Of a stretch of 64,000 bases of DNA, positions 1-10,071 are shown one piece after another (the first letter of the stretch is position 1; the number at the start of each line of letters is the position of its first letter). The stretch is from Cladorhizidae sp. MBARI D1340-BT2 (taxonomy: Eukaryota > Porifera > Demospongiae > Poecilosclerida > Cladorhizidae). The stretch is taken from assembly GCA_028752905.1 (NCBI GenBank), contig JAQNBH010000010.1, forward strand, positions 24,488,244 to 24,552,243, written 5' to 3'. Below the pieces are notes generated by a model. The model saw only the letters and a program-made list of their open reading frames with translations, was not told the DNA's origin and did no database searches. The translations under genes were made by a program, and so were the position numbers.

Positions 1-111
1 ATCTGACTTAGGTTGGCTCAGTTAAGAGCCACAGAAATGGTTTACTATAAGCTATTGAAAGCAACTTTAATAATGGCATTGAAATGTTTGAATGCTGCTA
101 AAGAAATTCCT

Positions 112-432
112 TCACAAAAGATAAAGTATCTTGGCTTTTTTCCCTTTTTCTTTTTCTTTCAAAAACATGCTCAATAGCCACTGGCTAATGCAAAGAGCAC
201 ACAATACACACAACACATGAAATACATTATGAATGTTATGAAATTGTTTGTATGTAATGTTTAAATAAGCTAGAGAACGGGATTCCTCAATATTGTTCGG
301 AAGAGCATTCCACTTACGAATGACAGAAGGGAAAAAAGATACATTAAAAGACTGAGTACGAGGGAAAACGAGAGTAAGGTTGAGGGGGTGGTATGATCTA
401 ATGTTGTAAGGTGGAGGAGGCTGATGTGACAT
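112..432 (-). pseudogene. 3' remnant of a non-LTR retrotransposon reverse transcriptase
   Basis: The minus-strand reading frame of 106 codons contains the motif SFFPSVIRKWNALPNNI about 30 residues in. This resembles the extreme C-terminal tail of many animal LINE reverse transcriptases, where an aromatic-rich 'SFFPRTIRLWNSLP'-type segment closes the ORF. No RT catalytic box is present and an in-frame stop lies just upstream of the first Met, so this is a 5'-truncated or decayed LINE end. Its last third is low-complexity and probably not homologous. It lies next to the 5' LTR of the gypsy element and is unrelated to it. Identification rests on one motif, so the clade is not assigned. Confidence 0.6.
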
Positions 433-493
433 TGCGTAAGCACCTAGTTAGACGAAGTGCGGTTGCTAAGTTTCCAATATGCTACAGCAAGCT

Positions 494-913
494 TGTCGAG
501 GGTCAACCCCCAACATGGGCCTAGCCAGGCCTGGGATCATTCCAGATAGACCATGGTTAATTATAGTTATGTGTCATGATTATTGTTTTCATAATAATAT
601 ATATACCTTTTCATAATAATTATATACAAGCTTATGAGACTCTATGGGATTCTAGTATATTGGACTTCGCTGTGTGTGTATAATGTTCCCAGTGATGTAA
701 TGCATTCTGGTTGGCAGGGTATAAAAAAAACCTGCCAAGCCACTGGCTGCGAGTTCGGTCAATGTTGTTCAATTTATCAAGATTTATCAAGATTTAAGTT
801 AAATACACCCTAAATTTCTTTGGGTTAGCTTTAAGGCTTAAGGCTTGTAACTGGACAGGACTCTGGTGGCAGCAACTACCAATTCGGGATTACCAGAGGA
901 AAACCCTGACACA
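494..913 (+). repeat. 5' LTR of a Ty3/gypsy-type retrotransposon
   Basis: The segment starts TGTCGAGGGTCAACCCCC and is repeated, with scattered substitutions and small indels, at 16,644-17,035. It ends near CCCTGACA, immediately before a primer-binding-like sequence. It contains a 'gtataaaaaaaac' TATA-like stretch near 718-731, which could be the Pol II promoter. The two LTRs differ at many sites, so the insertion is not recent. The exact 3' end (911 or 913) is uncertain because the 3' copy loses similarity about 8 bases before that point. Confidence 0.88.
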
Positions 914-931
914 TGGTGGCAGCGGTGCTCC
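914..931 (+). other. Primer-binding site of the gypsy element
   Basis: TGGTGGCAGCGGTGCTCC follows the 5' LTR directly. A TGG-initial sequence at this position matches the universal CCA 3' end of tRNAs and is the expected minus-strand primer site of an LTR retrotransposon. I cannot assign the priming tRNA without a tRNA set from the organism. Confidence 0.7.
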
Positions 932-1099
932 AGTGAGACAACCAGCCATCAAACTTCAACCGCTCAGGATAAAGTTACTATTTGGCTTGACCTATTTTGA
1001 TTTCTACCTCTTGTAAAGATTAGCAACACTAGGCAGTATACCACACGCTCCAACTCGAAACAGCCAGCCTAAAATGAGGAAGAGACAATAGCCCCAACA

Positions 1100-2077
1100 A
1101 TGGACCCTATGGCTCTACTCACAAGCGCAATGGCTTTGGTAGTGGCTGCAACAGCTAAGGAGAAAAGAAGGAGGGAGTAAGCAGAGGCGGAAGAGAAGGT
1201 CAAACGGGAAGAGAGATTACATCTAGAAGAGGAGCGCTACAAACGCTGGGAGGCAGAGAAAAAGAACAGAGAGGACCTTCTTGAGCTATTAGAGAGAGAG
1301 GCGAAGAACAGAGGAGCTGAAGCTAAAATAGCAAAAGAGCAGACGCGCTACTGGAAACCCAACGCTTGGCCGACCAAGCTGAGAGGAAAAAGAGAACAAT
1401 CATTCAGGCGCTTTCCAATGATCAGGCTGACCCTGTAGCATTCCTGGCAACTTTTGAAGCCTCTGTGGACGAGGGAAACTTCCCCGAAGATTGGGAAAAT
1501 ATTAACGGGGAAGGCATCGTCAATATACCAGGATGTGAGTTACGGCTTACCTGACTTTTAAGACGTCCCTCTTGGGTACAGCGTCCCGTACCAAACAACT
1601 ATATGTCTGTCCAGGGGACTAGCAATCCCCAAGGAGTTATCTTACTCCCATCTTGAAAGGCATCTCTCGCCTGGCGCAGCAGATCAACGCAGACAAGATC
1701 ATATCGTGGAACAACTACAGGGAGTTTTGATTCGCTATTACTCAAGAAGTGTGTCACTCGCTGAAAAGGAAACAGTTCGACAGTGTCTACCAGACCACAG
1801 ATGACCCGGAAGCCTACTGGGAGTCCAAGGCAGTTCATGATTGCTCCAAGATGCACAGACGTTCGCCAGACCAGACTTCATCCTTCAGACGTTCCAGAGG
1901 ATCCTGGGGAAAGCCTAAGGAGAAGCAACAGCATACCAACAGTGGAGAAGGTGGGCACCTAACTAGGGGTAAGGGGTGGGGTAGGCCAGCTGGGCACCAG
2001 TTCGGGGGGGGGGGGGGGGGGGAGGGTGAGCAAAGGGGAGATGGACCAGTTTCCCACCCTCTAGTAAACCCATTATT
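1100..2077 (+). pseudogene. gag: gag of the gypsy element, broken by a stop and frameshifts
   Basis: An ATG at 1100 opens a short frame (starts MDPMALLTSAMALVV) that hits TAA at 1178. The same frame then continues as a Glu/Lys/Arg-rich, coiled-coil-like stretch to about 1,360. The reading then moves to another frame, where 1,366-1,554 encodes DPVAFLATFEASVDEGNFPE, resembling the SCAN-like capsid region of gypsy gags. Further frame changes follow, and a run of about 20 G near 2,010-2,030 interrupts the C-terminal part. Gag would form the virus-like particle capsid. It cannot be translated as one protein here. Confidence 0.75.
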
Positions 2078-2572
2078 TCTTACAACTGTGGGAAGCCAGG
2101 CCACACCCGCAGAAAATGCACAGAAGCCAAAGTTGAGATGGGAAGGATTAGTTCAGCTTCTGAACCAGAAGAGTTCACTGAGCTTCTAAGGATAGGGACA
2201 ATCAATGGGATTCTCATTGACACAGGGGCCGACAAAACAACTGTTCCTGCCTGGCTGATAGAGCCATCCCAGTACACACGGGCAGGGAGGTCTGAGCTAG
2301 GCTTGCAGACAAGAGCTTTGAAAACAGCAGTAGTAGAGCTCCAGGTAGATGGTCTCAGTAAGTCCATGGAGGTGTTCATAGTGGCCGAAGCCCCTAAGAT
2401 TATATTGGGTAAGGATCACCTGGCAGTGAAGGCCTGGATTACGAGCCGACCTGTACCTTCTCAGGGTAGACTCCCTCCTGTACCTCTAGTAGCCATTACC
2501 AGAGATCAGAGCCAGGCACTGGAGGATGGGGAGAAGGAGAACTTTGTGGCGGAGGCTGAGGGATGGCACTAG
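2078..2572 (+). pseudogene. pro: Gag zinc knuckle fused to retroviral-type aspartic protease
   Basis: One open frame carries SYNCGKPGHTRRKC at 2,078-2,119. This is a CX2CX4HX4C zinc knuckle whose first Cys is Ser (codon tct). The frame runs without a stop into a protease domain with the catalytic LIDTGADKTTV motif (DTGA, about 2,213-2,245) and the C-terminal IILGKDHLA flap-side motif (about 2,399-2,425). The protease would cut Gag-Pol during particle maturation. Size and spacing are normal for gypsy proteases, and this is the best preserved domain of the element. Downstream the frame closes at 2,572 and an acidic linker continues in another frame. Confidence 0.85.
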
Positions 2573-2574
2573 TA

Positions 2575-4060
2575 CTAAGCAAGAAACCAAGGACCCCTTA
2601 CCCATTACTACTGACTACCCAATACCTGACCTTGTTCTAGAGCATCGTGATGCCGAGATACATGGCATGCAGGGTGAGGAGGAGGTCAGTCCCAGTACCA
2701 TTCCTCCTAGTGAGGAAGGTTCAGGTGCAGAAGGCACTAGCACGTCCGCATGTGAGAAGTGGCTAGGAGAGGATGAGGCCAGAAGGAGAAGCTTCATAAT
2801 CAGTAGAAGGATGTGTTCTAAAAGGGTTAGAGAGAGGTTCAGTGAGCGACCTGCCTCTTCCAAACCTTGAAAAGCGAACAGGAGAGGTGCGGGCACTCAT
2901 AGCACCGCAGCAGGCAGATAGGACACTGACTAGGTTGAGAAAATGTGCTGAGAGGAGTGAAGATGGGTATTTCACAAAATATGGTGTTTTGGTGCACAGC
3001 AAAATTTCTGACTTGGGGAAGGATTGGCTCGGAGTTGTTGTACCATCTTGCAGGCGAAAGAAAATTCTAGATGTAGCCCACAAGAGACTAGCTTGGGGTG
3101 ACTTCTCCCATTAACAAGATGGCGGCCTCACTTCAATCCCATTTCACTTGGCCCGGCATTAGAAGGGATGCCAGGCAGTACTGCACTGTATGCCCAGAAG
3201 GCGGGCTGGCAGGCAGCTTAAACCAAAGGTACAAATTGCTAAGACACCAATCATTTCCATGCCTTATGAGAAGTTGGCATGCGATTTAGTGGGATCCTTT
3301 CCCAGGACTAAAAGAGTATTTAATTAAGTATATCCTAATGCCATTTAGGGGGGGGCGACCTCCCCCTTGGAACCTTTTTGCCCCCCCCCCCTTGGAAATT
3401 GTATTATTAAAATTCTTATTGATGTTTAAGTGCTTGACATCATGCCTCCCCTTTAATATCCAGATTCCTCCAGTTGCACCCCCCCCCTTGGACAATTTTA
3501 AATGAAACCCTGTATGGTGATGTGCCTTGGTACCCACTACCCTTATACCATCCCTTTGAAAAGGGTGGATGCGGTTACAGTGGCCGAGGGACTACTTGAG
3601 GTCATAGCACACACAGGGATTCCCCGTGAATTACGAACGGACCAGGGTTTGGTTTTTGTGAGGAGATTAACCAAAGAATTATGTAGGTTGCTTGACATTT
3701 CCAAGCTGAGAACAACAGCCTATCACCCCCAAACCAACAGAGTCCTCGAAAGATGGCACTCGGGGGATGCTCCATAAACTCTCCTCTGGTAAGGTAGGGT
3801 GGGGGGACAACCTGTTAAAGTATTGCTTACTGGCATATCCAGCTACCCCCCATGCGGCTACTGGGTTTTCACCATATTGAGTTAATCCATGGCCGTGTCT
3901 TGCGAGCCCCCTTGAGGCAATGAAAGAGGGATGGGTAAGAAGCTCTATTTTGCTCCAATTTGGACGTTTTTGAGCGTTTTGAGGAAATACTGTCTGAAAT
4001 CGCTCACATTTGTCAAAATGGGCACAAGGATGGGCAGTTGAGCTTTAAAAGCTCAGTAGA
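2575..4060 (+). pseudogene. int: Integrase of the gypsy element (linker, H2C2 zinc domain, DDE core, C-terminal part), frameshifted
   Basis: An acidic, low-complexity linker (2,640-2,860) follows the protease. Then comes an H2C2 zinc-binding domain (2,880-3,215: VAHKRLAW followed by ARQYCTVCPE). The core starts with a DLVGSFPRTKR-like segment at about 3,284 and is interrupted by an insertion (3,341-3,513). It resumes with THYPYTIPLKRVDAVTVAEG, the second catalytic Asp in LRTDQG (3,636-3,653) and the catalytic Glu region NRVLERWH (3,738-3,761). A degraded C-terminal stretch (LLKYCLLAYPATPHAATGFS) reaches 4,060. The integrase would insert the cDNA copy. It directly follows the protease with no room for reverse transcriptase, which is unusual for gypsy elements. 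Confidence 0.85.
3341..3513. mobile_element. Small insertion, MITE-like, inside the integrase core
   Basis: About 173 bases split the integrase frame between the codons for a KYIL-like strand (ending near 3,340) and MCLGTHYPY. The insert has G-rich left and C-rich right ends: CATTTAGGGGGGGG near the left end, and CCCCCTTGG followed by TTTAAATG at the right end. These can pair imperfectly. CCCCCTTGG recurs three times inside. No coding potential. Precise ends and target duplication are not resolved. Confidence 0.5.
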
Positions 4061-4666
4061 GTGGGCTCAGTATAGAGTGGGCTCAGTATAGAGTGGGCTC
4101 AGTATAGAGTGGGCTCAGTATAGAGTGGGCTCAGTATAGAGTGGGCTCAGTATAGAGTGGGCTCAGTATAGAGTGGGCTCAGTATAGAGTGGGCTCAGTA
4201 TAGAGTGGGCTCAGTATAGAGTGGGCTCAGTATAGAGTGGGCTCAGTATAGAGTGGGCTCAGTAGAGTGGGCTCATGGGCTCAGTATAGAGTGGGCTCAG
4301 TATAGAGTGGGCTCAGTATAGAGTGGGCTCAGTATAGAGTGGGCTCAGTATAGAGTGGGCTCAGTATAGAGTGGGCTCAGTATAGAGTGGGCTCAGTATA
4401 GAGTGGGCTCAGTATAGAGTGGGCTCAGTATAGAGTGGGCTCAGTATAGAGTGGGCTCAGTATAGAGTGGGCTCAGTATAGAGTGGGCTCAGTATAGAGT
4501 GGGCTCAGTATAGAGTGGGCTCAGTATAGAGTGGGCTCAGTATAGAGTGGGCTCAGTATAGAGTGGGCTCAGTATAGAGTGGGCTCAGTAGAGTGGGCTG
4601 AGTAGAGTGGGCTCAGTATAGAGTGGGCTGAGTAGAGTGGGCTCAGTATAGAGTGGGCTGAGTAGA
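4054..4666. repeat. Minisatellite, mostly 16-bp units
   Basis: About 31 units of GTATAGAGTGGGCTCA are arranged head to tail, with a short break near 4,263-4,280 and a mixed 14/16-bp transition at 4,585-4,666. The unit differs from the 14-bp form AGTAGAGTGGGCTC by an extra TA. The first unit lies inside the integrase C-terminal reading (SFKSSVEWAQ), so the array appears to have grown out of coding sequence. Confidence 0.97.
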
Positions 4667-6814
4667 TGGGCTCGGCAGAGTGGGCTCGGCAGAGTGGGCT
4701 CGGCAGAGTGGGCTCGGCAGAGTGGGCTCGGCAGAGTGGGCTCGGCAGAGTGGGCTCGGCAGAGTGGGCTCGGCAGAGTGGGCTCGGCAGAGTGGGCTCG
4801 GCAGAGTGGGCTCGGCAGAGTGGGCTCGGCAGAGTGGGCTCGGCAGAGTGGGCTCGGCAGAGTGGGCTCGGCAGAGTGGGCTCGGCAGAGTGGGCTCGGC
4901 AGAGTGGGCTCGGCAGAGTGGGCTCGGCAGAGTGGGCTCGGCAGAGTGGGCTCGGCAGAGTGGGCTCGGCAGAGTGGGCTCGGCAGAGTGGGCTCGGCAG
5001 AGTGGGCTCGGCAGAGTGGGCTCGGCAGAGTGGGCTCGGCAGAGTGGGCTCGGCAGAGTGGGCTCGGCAGAGTGGGCTCGGCAGAGTGGGCTCGGCAGAG
5101 TGGGCTCGGCAGAGTGGGCTCGGCAGAGTGGGCTCGGCAGAGTGGGCTCGGCAGAGTGGGCTCGGCAGAGTGGGCTCGGCAGAGTGGGCTCGGCAGAGTG
5201 GGCTCGGCAGAGTGGGCTCGGCAGAGTGGGCTCGGCAGAGTGGGCTCGGCAGAGTGGGCTCGGCAGAGTGGGCTCGGCAGAGTGGGCTCGGCAGAGTGGG
5301 CTCGGCAGAGTGGGCTCGGCAGAGTGGGCTCGGCAGAGTGGGCTCGGCAGAGTGGGCTCGGCAGAGTGGGCTCGGCAGAGTGGGCTCGGCAGAGTGGGCT
5401 CGGCAGAGTGGGCTCGGCAGAGTGGGCTCGGCAGAGTGGGCTCGGCAGAGTGGGCTCGGCAGAGTGGGCTCGGCAGAGTGGGCTCGGCAGAGTGGGCTCG
5501 GCAGAGTGGGCTCGGCAGAGTGGGCTCGGCAGAGTGGGCTCGGCAGAGTGGGCTCGGCAGAGTGGGCTCGGCAGAGTGGGCTCGGCAGAGTGGGCTCGGC
5601 AGAGTGGGCTCGGCAGAGTGGGCTCGGCAGAGTGGGCTCGGCAGAGTGGGCTCGGCAGAGTGGGCTCGGCAGAGTGGGCTCGGCAGAGTGGGATCGGCAG
5701 AGTGGGCTCGGCAGAGTGGGCTCGGCAGAGTGGGCTCGGCAGAGTGGGCTCGGCAGAGTGGGCTCGGCAGAGTGGGCTCGGCAGAGTGGGCTCGGCAGAG
5801 TGGGCTCGGCAGAGTGGGCTCGGCAGAGTGGGCTCGGCAGAGTGGGCTCGGCAGAGTGGGCTCGGCAGAGTGGGCTCGGCAGAGTGGGCTCGGCAGAGTG
5901 GGCTCGGCAGAGTGGGCTCGGCAGAGTGGGCTCGGCAGAGTGGGCTCGGCAGAGTGGGCTCGGCAGAGTGGGCTCGGCAGAGTGGGCTCGGCAGAGTGGG
6001 CTCGGCAGAGTGGGCTCGGCAGAGTGGGCTCGGCAGAGTGGGCTCGGCAGAGTGGGCTCGGCAGAGTGGGCTCGGCAGAGTGGGCTCGGCAGAGTGGGCT
6101 CGGCAGAGTGGGCTCGGCAGAGTGGGCTCGGCAGAGTGGGCTCGGCAGAGTGGGCTCGGCAGAGTGGGCTCGGCAGAGTGGGCTCGGCAGAGTGGGCTCG
6201 GCAGAGTGGGCTCGGCAGAGTGGGCTCGGCAGAGTGGGCTCGGCAGAGTGGGCTCGGCAGAGTGGGCTCGGCAGAGTGGGCTCGGCAGAGTGGGCTCGGC
6301 AGAGTGGGCTCGGCAGAGTGGGCTCGGCAGAGTGGGCTCGGCAGAGTGGGCTCGGCAGAGTGGGCTCGGCAGAGTGGGCTCGGCAGAGTGGGCTCGGCAG
6401 AGTGGGCTCGGCAGAGTGGGCTCGGCAGAGTGGGCTCGGCAGAGTGGGCTCGGCAGAGTGGGCTCGGCAGAGTGGGCTCGGCAGAGTGGGCTCGGCAGAG
6501 TGGGCTCGGCAGAGTGGGCTCGGCAGAGTGGGCTCGGCAGAGTGGGCTCGGCAGAGTGGGCTCGGCAGAGTGGGCTCGGCAGAGTGGGCTCGGCAGAGTG
6601 GGCTCGGCAGAGTGGGCTCGGCAGAGTGGGCTCGGCAGAGTGGGCTCGGCAGAGTGGGCTCGGCAGAGTGGGCTCGGCAGAGTGGGCTCGGCAGAGTGGG
6701 CTCGGCAGAGTGGGCTCGGCAGAGTGGGCTCGGCAGAGTGGGCTCGGCAGAGTGGGCTCGGCAGAGTGGGCTCGGCAGAGTGGGCTCGGCAGAGTGGGCT
6801 CGGCAGAGTGGGCT
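4667..6814. repeat. Minisatellite, 14-bp units, 153 copies
   Basis: Exactly 153 complete units of TGGGCTCGGCAGAG fill 4,667-6,808, followed by a partial unit. I found only one variant base, GGGATC instead of GGGCTC near 5,692. Because 14 is not a multiple of 3 and the unit contains no stop, several frames are open for more than 700 codons on both strands. These are shadows, not proteins. The unit is a two-base variant of the 14-bp form seen in the neighbouring 16-bp array. Confidence 0.98.
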
Positions 6815-7105
6815 AAGGAACTCTATGACAGCCATACATCAGGCAGAACATATATATATACCAATAAATAAAAAACAGCTTAAGGGGGGACTATACCTAA
6901 AACTGGGGGGAAAACGTCTATTGATTTAGACTGCCCATAACTTTTTTTTATAATTACTCTGTCCAAATAATATTATGCTCATATTGTTCCTTGATCTATG
7001 TGCTTTCCAATGATATAAAAGATTAGTCTATAGGCATATTTTCTCAGAAGATACATGCAGAAATATCAAGGCAATCCAAAAAAACTAAACACTTCTGCCC
7101 CAACA
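6815..7105. other. Short resumption of gypsy coding, then AT-rich DNA without a gene
   Basis: Immediately after the minisatellite the sequence can be read as EWAKELYDSHTSGR, plausibly the continuation of the integrase frame left at SVEWA before the array. A (TA)n run follows (6,850-6,860). A TTAA at 6,880 is followed by GGGGGGACTATACC, possibly the decayed left end of a TTAA element. The rest is AT-rich and I recognise nothing in it. Confidence 0.4.
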
Positions 7106-7239
7106 GGCGTTAAAAATTTATTACCTGGTCAAGCGCCGGGTAGAAAATTGAGGGCATTTATTGGAAAATTGAGGGCGTTGATTGCAACACCCTCAATTTT
7201 CTATCCGCGCGCTTGACCAGGTAATAAATTTTTAACGCC
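7106..7239. repeat. Inverted repeat core of family X copy 1
   Basis: GGCGTTAAAAATTTATTACC at the left is repeated inverted at the right end, with the GGTCAAGCGC and GAAAATTGAGGGC segments also in inverted order. Together they give a stem of roughly 55 bp around a short spacer. The same core occurs once as a half at 9,156-9,245 and complete at about 46,906-47,042. Confidence 0.9.
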
Positions 7240-7882
7240 TAATGAAAAAGGTCATTGCATGCTCTAGGGCTTCCTCTAGCCACTCGTACCAATTTCAATT
7301 TTTTTGCACTTAGCAATCTGGAGTTATTCTGGATGGGGACTTTGGGATGCAGGTTTTTGAGGTCCCTCCACTTCAGGGTCTAGTAACTTGCCTATAGTTA
7401 TACCCATGAAACATATTTTAGTATCAAAAGAGAGCACACAGAGAGACCTATCTTTTGAGCTATATATCAAGTCTATACCATGAAGGTTGCAGAATCTACG
7501 GAGCTCTAAAGTTGTAATCACAAGTTTTAAAAAAATATTAAAAAATACCATTGTCTCCCCTTGAAAGTATATAGTCCAACTTCAACAGCGATTTCCCACA
7601 TTTCAAAAAAAAGAGCCTTTTTGAATTTCAAAAAAGGATATCTCTAAGAAAAATTAGTGTGTACCTACTTAATTATATATCATTTTATAGCTCTGTCTTT
7701 GCTCTATGATTTAATAGAGTTAGTTAAGTAGTAGCTATAAGCACTTCCAAGTTATAAGTTTATTCACAACTGTCCTTAGTGGCAATTAAAAGCGCTGGCA
7801 CGCAGCACGCAGCCAATTGTACAGCTGGTAGTGCACTTAGCAAGCACTATTTAACTCTATTAAATCAGTCATTAGTGTCTAA

Positions 7883-8878
7883 AGGCCTGTCCACACTACA
7901 CAAAAATGGAAACGTTTCAAATCGTTTTCTGAGTCGTTTCCATTGCAAAATGACTCAAGTCGTTTTGTGCGTGTCCACACTACAGAAATGAACAGCCGAA
8001 GTCACCTGCACGGGACCGCCCACTGCCGTCAAAAATATCACGCATGCGCGAAACCTAACTGTTAGCTATGGCGAATGCGTATCGAGTTCTTTTTTCGTGT
8101 GGATGATCGCCTATCTATGGCTGATGAAGTCTCATGCTGTTCAGAGAAGGAGAAGGAGAGTATTAATGGCAAGGAAGGCCCATGCAAGATCAGTTTTATT
8201 TGAGATACACAGGCAGAGGCTACAAGGGTCAGTTATCTAGCTATAGCTAGCTAGCTACTTGTACACCTTGCTAGCTATAGCTACCAAAAATGTAATAGCA
8301 GTAAAAGCTACATAGCTAGCTAGTTTAATAGCTGCATGCCATAGAGATTTTTCTACAGCTTGACTGGATATGAAGCTACCATTCAAAATATATAAAAAGG
8401 CAGGCTTACAAATAGCGACAGTAGCTAGATAGCCTTTCTATACTTACTTGAAGGTTAGGTTCGTAATCTTCGACCGAAACTGCTGCCACATCCTTTCGAT
8501 CCCAAGTACTGCCAACTGCTGAGCAACGCGCTCATATACCGTCATATTACGTTTCGCCCCGTCCAATTCCTTCTGCACGCCCTCCTGCGCCCAGATACTG
8601 ACCAGAGCCTTAGTTTGATCAACCTCCCAACCTCCAGCCATCTTGCGAGCTCGAGCAATAAAAAGTGTTCTATATGATGCGCAATATTTATTACATTCCT
8701 CAATTTCTACGTTTTTGAAAACGTTTACATCCGTCTCAAGTCACCTATTTCGTTGACTCAAAATGTAGTCGTTAAAGTCGACTCGAAGTTTAAGTCGACT
8801 TGTTTTTTGCAGTGTGGACGTGCAGAAACACTTATGAAACGACTTAAGTCGACTCCATTGTGCAGTGTGGACAGGCCT
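7883..8878. mobile_element. PIF/Harbinger-like element nested in family X
   Basis: Terminal inverted repeats are AGGCCTGTCCACACTAC at the left and, read inverted, AGGCCTGTCCACACTGC at the right. Both ends are flanked by TAA (7,880-7,882 and 8,879-8,881), a 3-bp target duplication of the TWA type used by PIF/Harbinger. The CCACACTACA end motif is repeated about 85 bp inside the left end, and the inverse motif about 50 bp inside the right end. The element encodes a Myb/SANT-like protein on the minus strand, as Harbinger elements do, but no DDE transposase. It lies within family X sequence that is continuous in the other copy. Eight extra bases beside the right TAA are unexplained. Confidence 0.75.
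8444..8641 (-). CDS. Myb/SANT-like DNA-binding protein of the Harbinger-like element (partial)
   Basis: The 65 codons start MAGGWEVDQTKALVSIW and show the tryptophan-spaced Myb/SANT (trihelix-type) pattern: W at residue 5, an IW pair near 17, an N-M-x-V-Y-E-R-V helix near 32, and a third-helix QQFRSKITNLTF near 53. In PIF/Harbinger elements a Myb/SANT protein is encoded beside the transposase and helps it bind the ends. The frame closes after the domain; the sequence downstream on this strand (below 8,444) shows a possible splice site (agTAAGTATAGAAAGG context), so further exons may exist or have been lost. Seen: domain pattern. Inferred: transposon role. Confidence 0.6.
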   Translation of the reverse strand: MAGGWEVDQTKALVSIWAQEGVQKELDGAKRNMTVYERVAQQLAVLGIERMWQQFRSKITNLTFK

Positions 8879-10071
8879 TAAGGCTCTAAGCAATATTACC
8901 AAGAGTTTTGGAAGCCATAGCTGTTTTATTTTTTGAGCTAGACTTTGTAGGGTTTTAAGGTTGATTTTTCTCACTTTTCCCAGCTTTTCTGCATGTCACA
9001 CACTGTATACAGACCCTATCCTCACTTTTTAAATGTTGTTTTGAAGCACTAAGAGAGATCTATCTTTTGAGCATAAAATCACTGGCATAGGGGGTGTAGG
9101 TCTGGAGTTATGGCCTTGAAAGAGGTGTGAGTTTTTTGCAGAAAAAAATGATGGGCCATACTGTTGCAATCAATGCCCTCAATTTTCCAATAAACGCCCT
9201 CAATTTTCTACCCGCGCGCTTGACCAGGTAATAAATTTTTAACGCCTAATGAAAAAGGTCATTGCATGCTCTAGGGCTTCCTCTAGCCACTCGTACCAAT
9301 TTCATTTTTTTTTTGCACTTAGCAATCTGGAGTTATTCTGGATGGGGACTTTGGGATGCAGGTTTTTGAGGTCCCTCCACTTTAGGATCTAGTAACTTGC
9401 CTATAGTTATACCTATGAAACATATTTTAGTATCAAAAGAGAGCACACAGAGAGACCTCTCTTCTGAGCTATATATCAAGTCCACACCATGAAGTTTGCA
9501 GAATCTACGGAGCTCTAAAGGTGTAACCACAAGTAAAAATTAAATTAAAATAAAAAATGCCCTCCTTCAATTTTTCAGTTGAATGAAGTGTAGGCCTGGA
9601 TAAAATCCACCATAACTTGAGACTTGTGCTTCCTAATGTTTCCAAATTTGAAAGACAATTTGTACAGGTGTTTAGAAATTATATAAGCACACACAAAAAA
9701 AAGGTCAAATATTGAGAGAAAATGGGCCATACTGGCCTTAACCGATTATAGGCGATAGACACACATTCGCTATGAATGGCGGTAGACACACTTTAGCGGC
9801 AGCGGTTTATTGAAATATTGTACCAGAGAGAGCTGTTTATAACTGGCGGTAACAGTCAAGCAACTCAACGGGTTATAAAGCTTCCCACAGGTGTGTGTAG
9901 CACTATGAATCTAATCATAGTTTAATTGCTTTGTGAATATGTAGCATGGCATATAGCAAGGTGTATAACATTGACAAAACTTATGTTAGCATTGAATATA
10001 TGGCATATGACAAGATGTATAACATGGCTGCAAACATGAAATACATTTATATACATGTAGCTGCAACCAAC

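Larger units (their letters stand above)
6880..9737. mobile_element. Rearranged palindromic TTAA element (family X, copy 1)
   Basis: This is the same family as the intact copy at 45,988-47,531. The right end reads ATGGGCCATACTGGCC followed by TTAA (9,738-9,741), as in the intact copy. From about 7,106 the segment is the reverse complement of most of that copy: palindromic core, then the internal parts, reaching a truncated GGGCCATACT at about 9,155. It is then fused to a second core-plus-right-arm piece (9,156-9,737). TTAA target sites are typical of piggyBac-like elements. No transposase is visible, so it is non-autonomous. The left boundary at the TTAA of 6,880 is a guess. Confidence 0.65.

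Noticed and set aside
4054..6814. Centromeric or subtelomeric satellite
   Set aside because: The array is bounded on both sides by parts of the same retrotransposon, so it is a local expansion.
4643..6929. Four open frames of 716-749 codons
   Set aside because: They are by-products of a stop-free 14-bp repeat read in different frames and on both strands.
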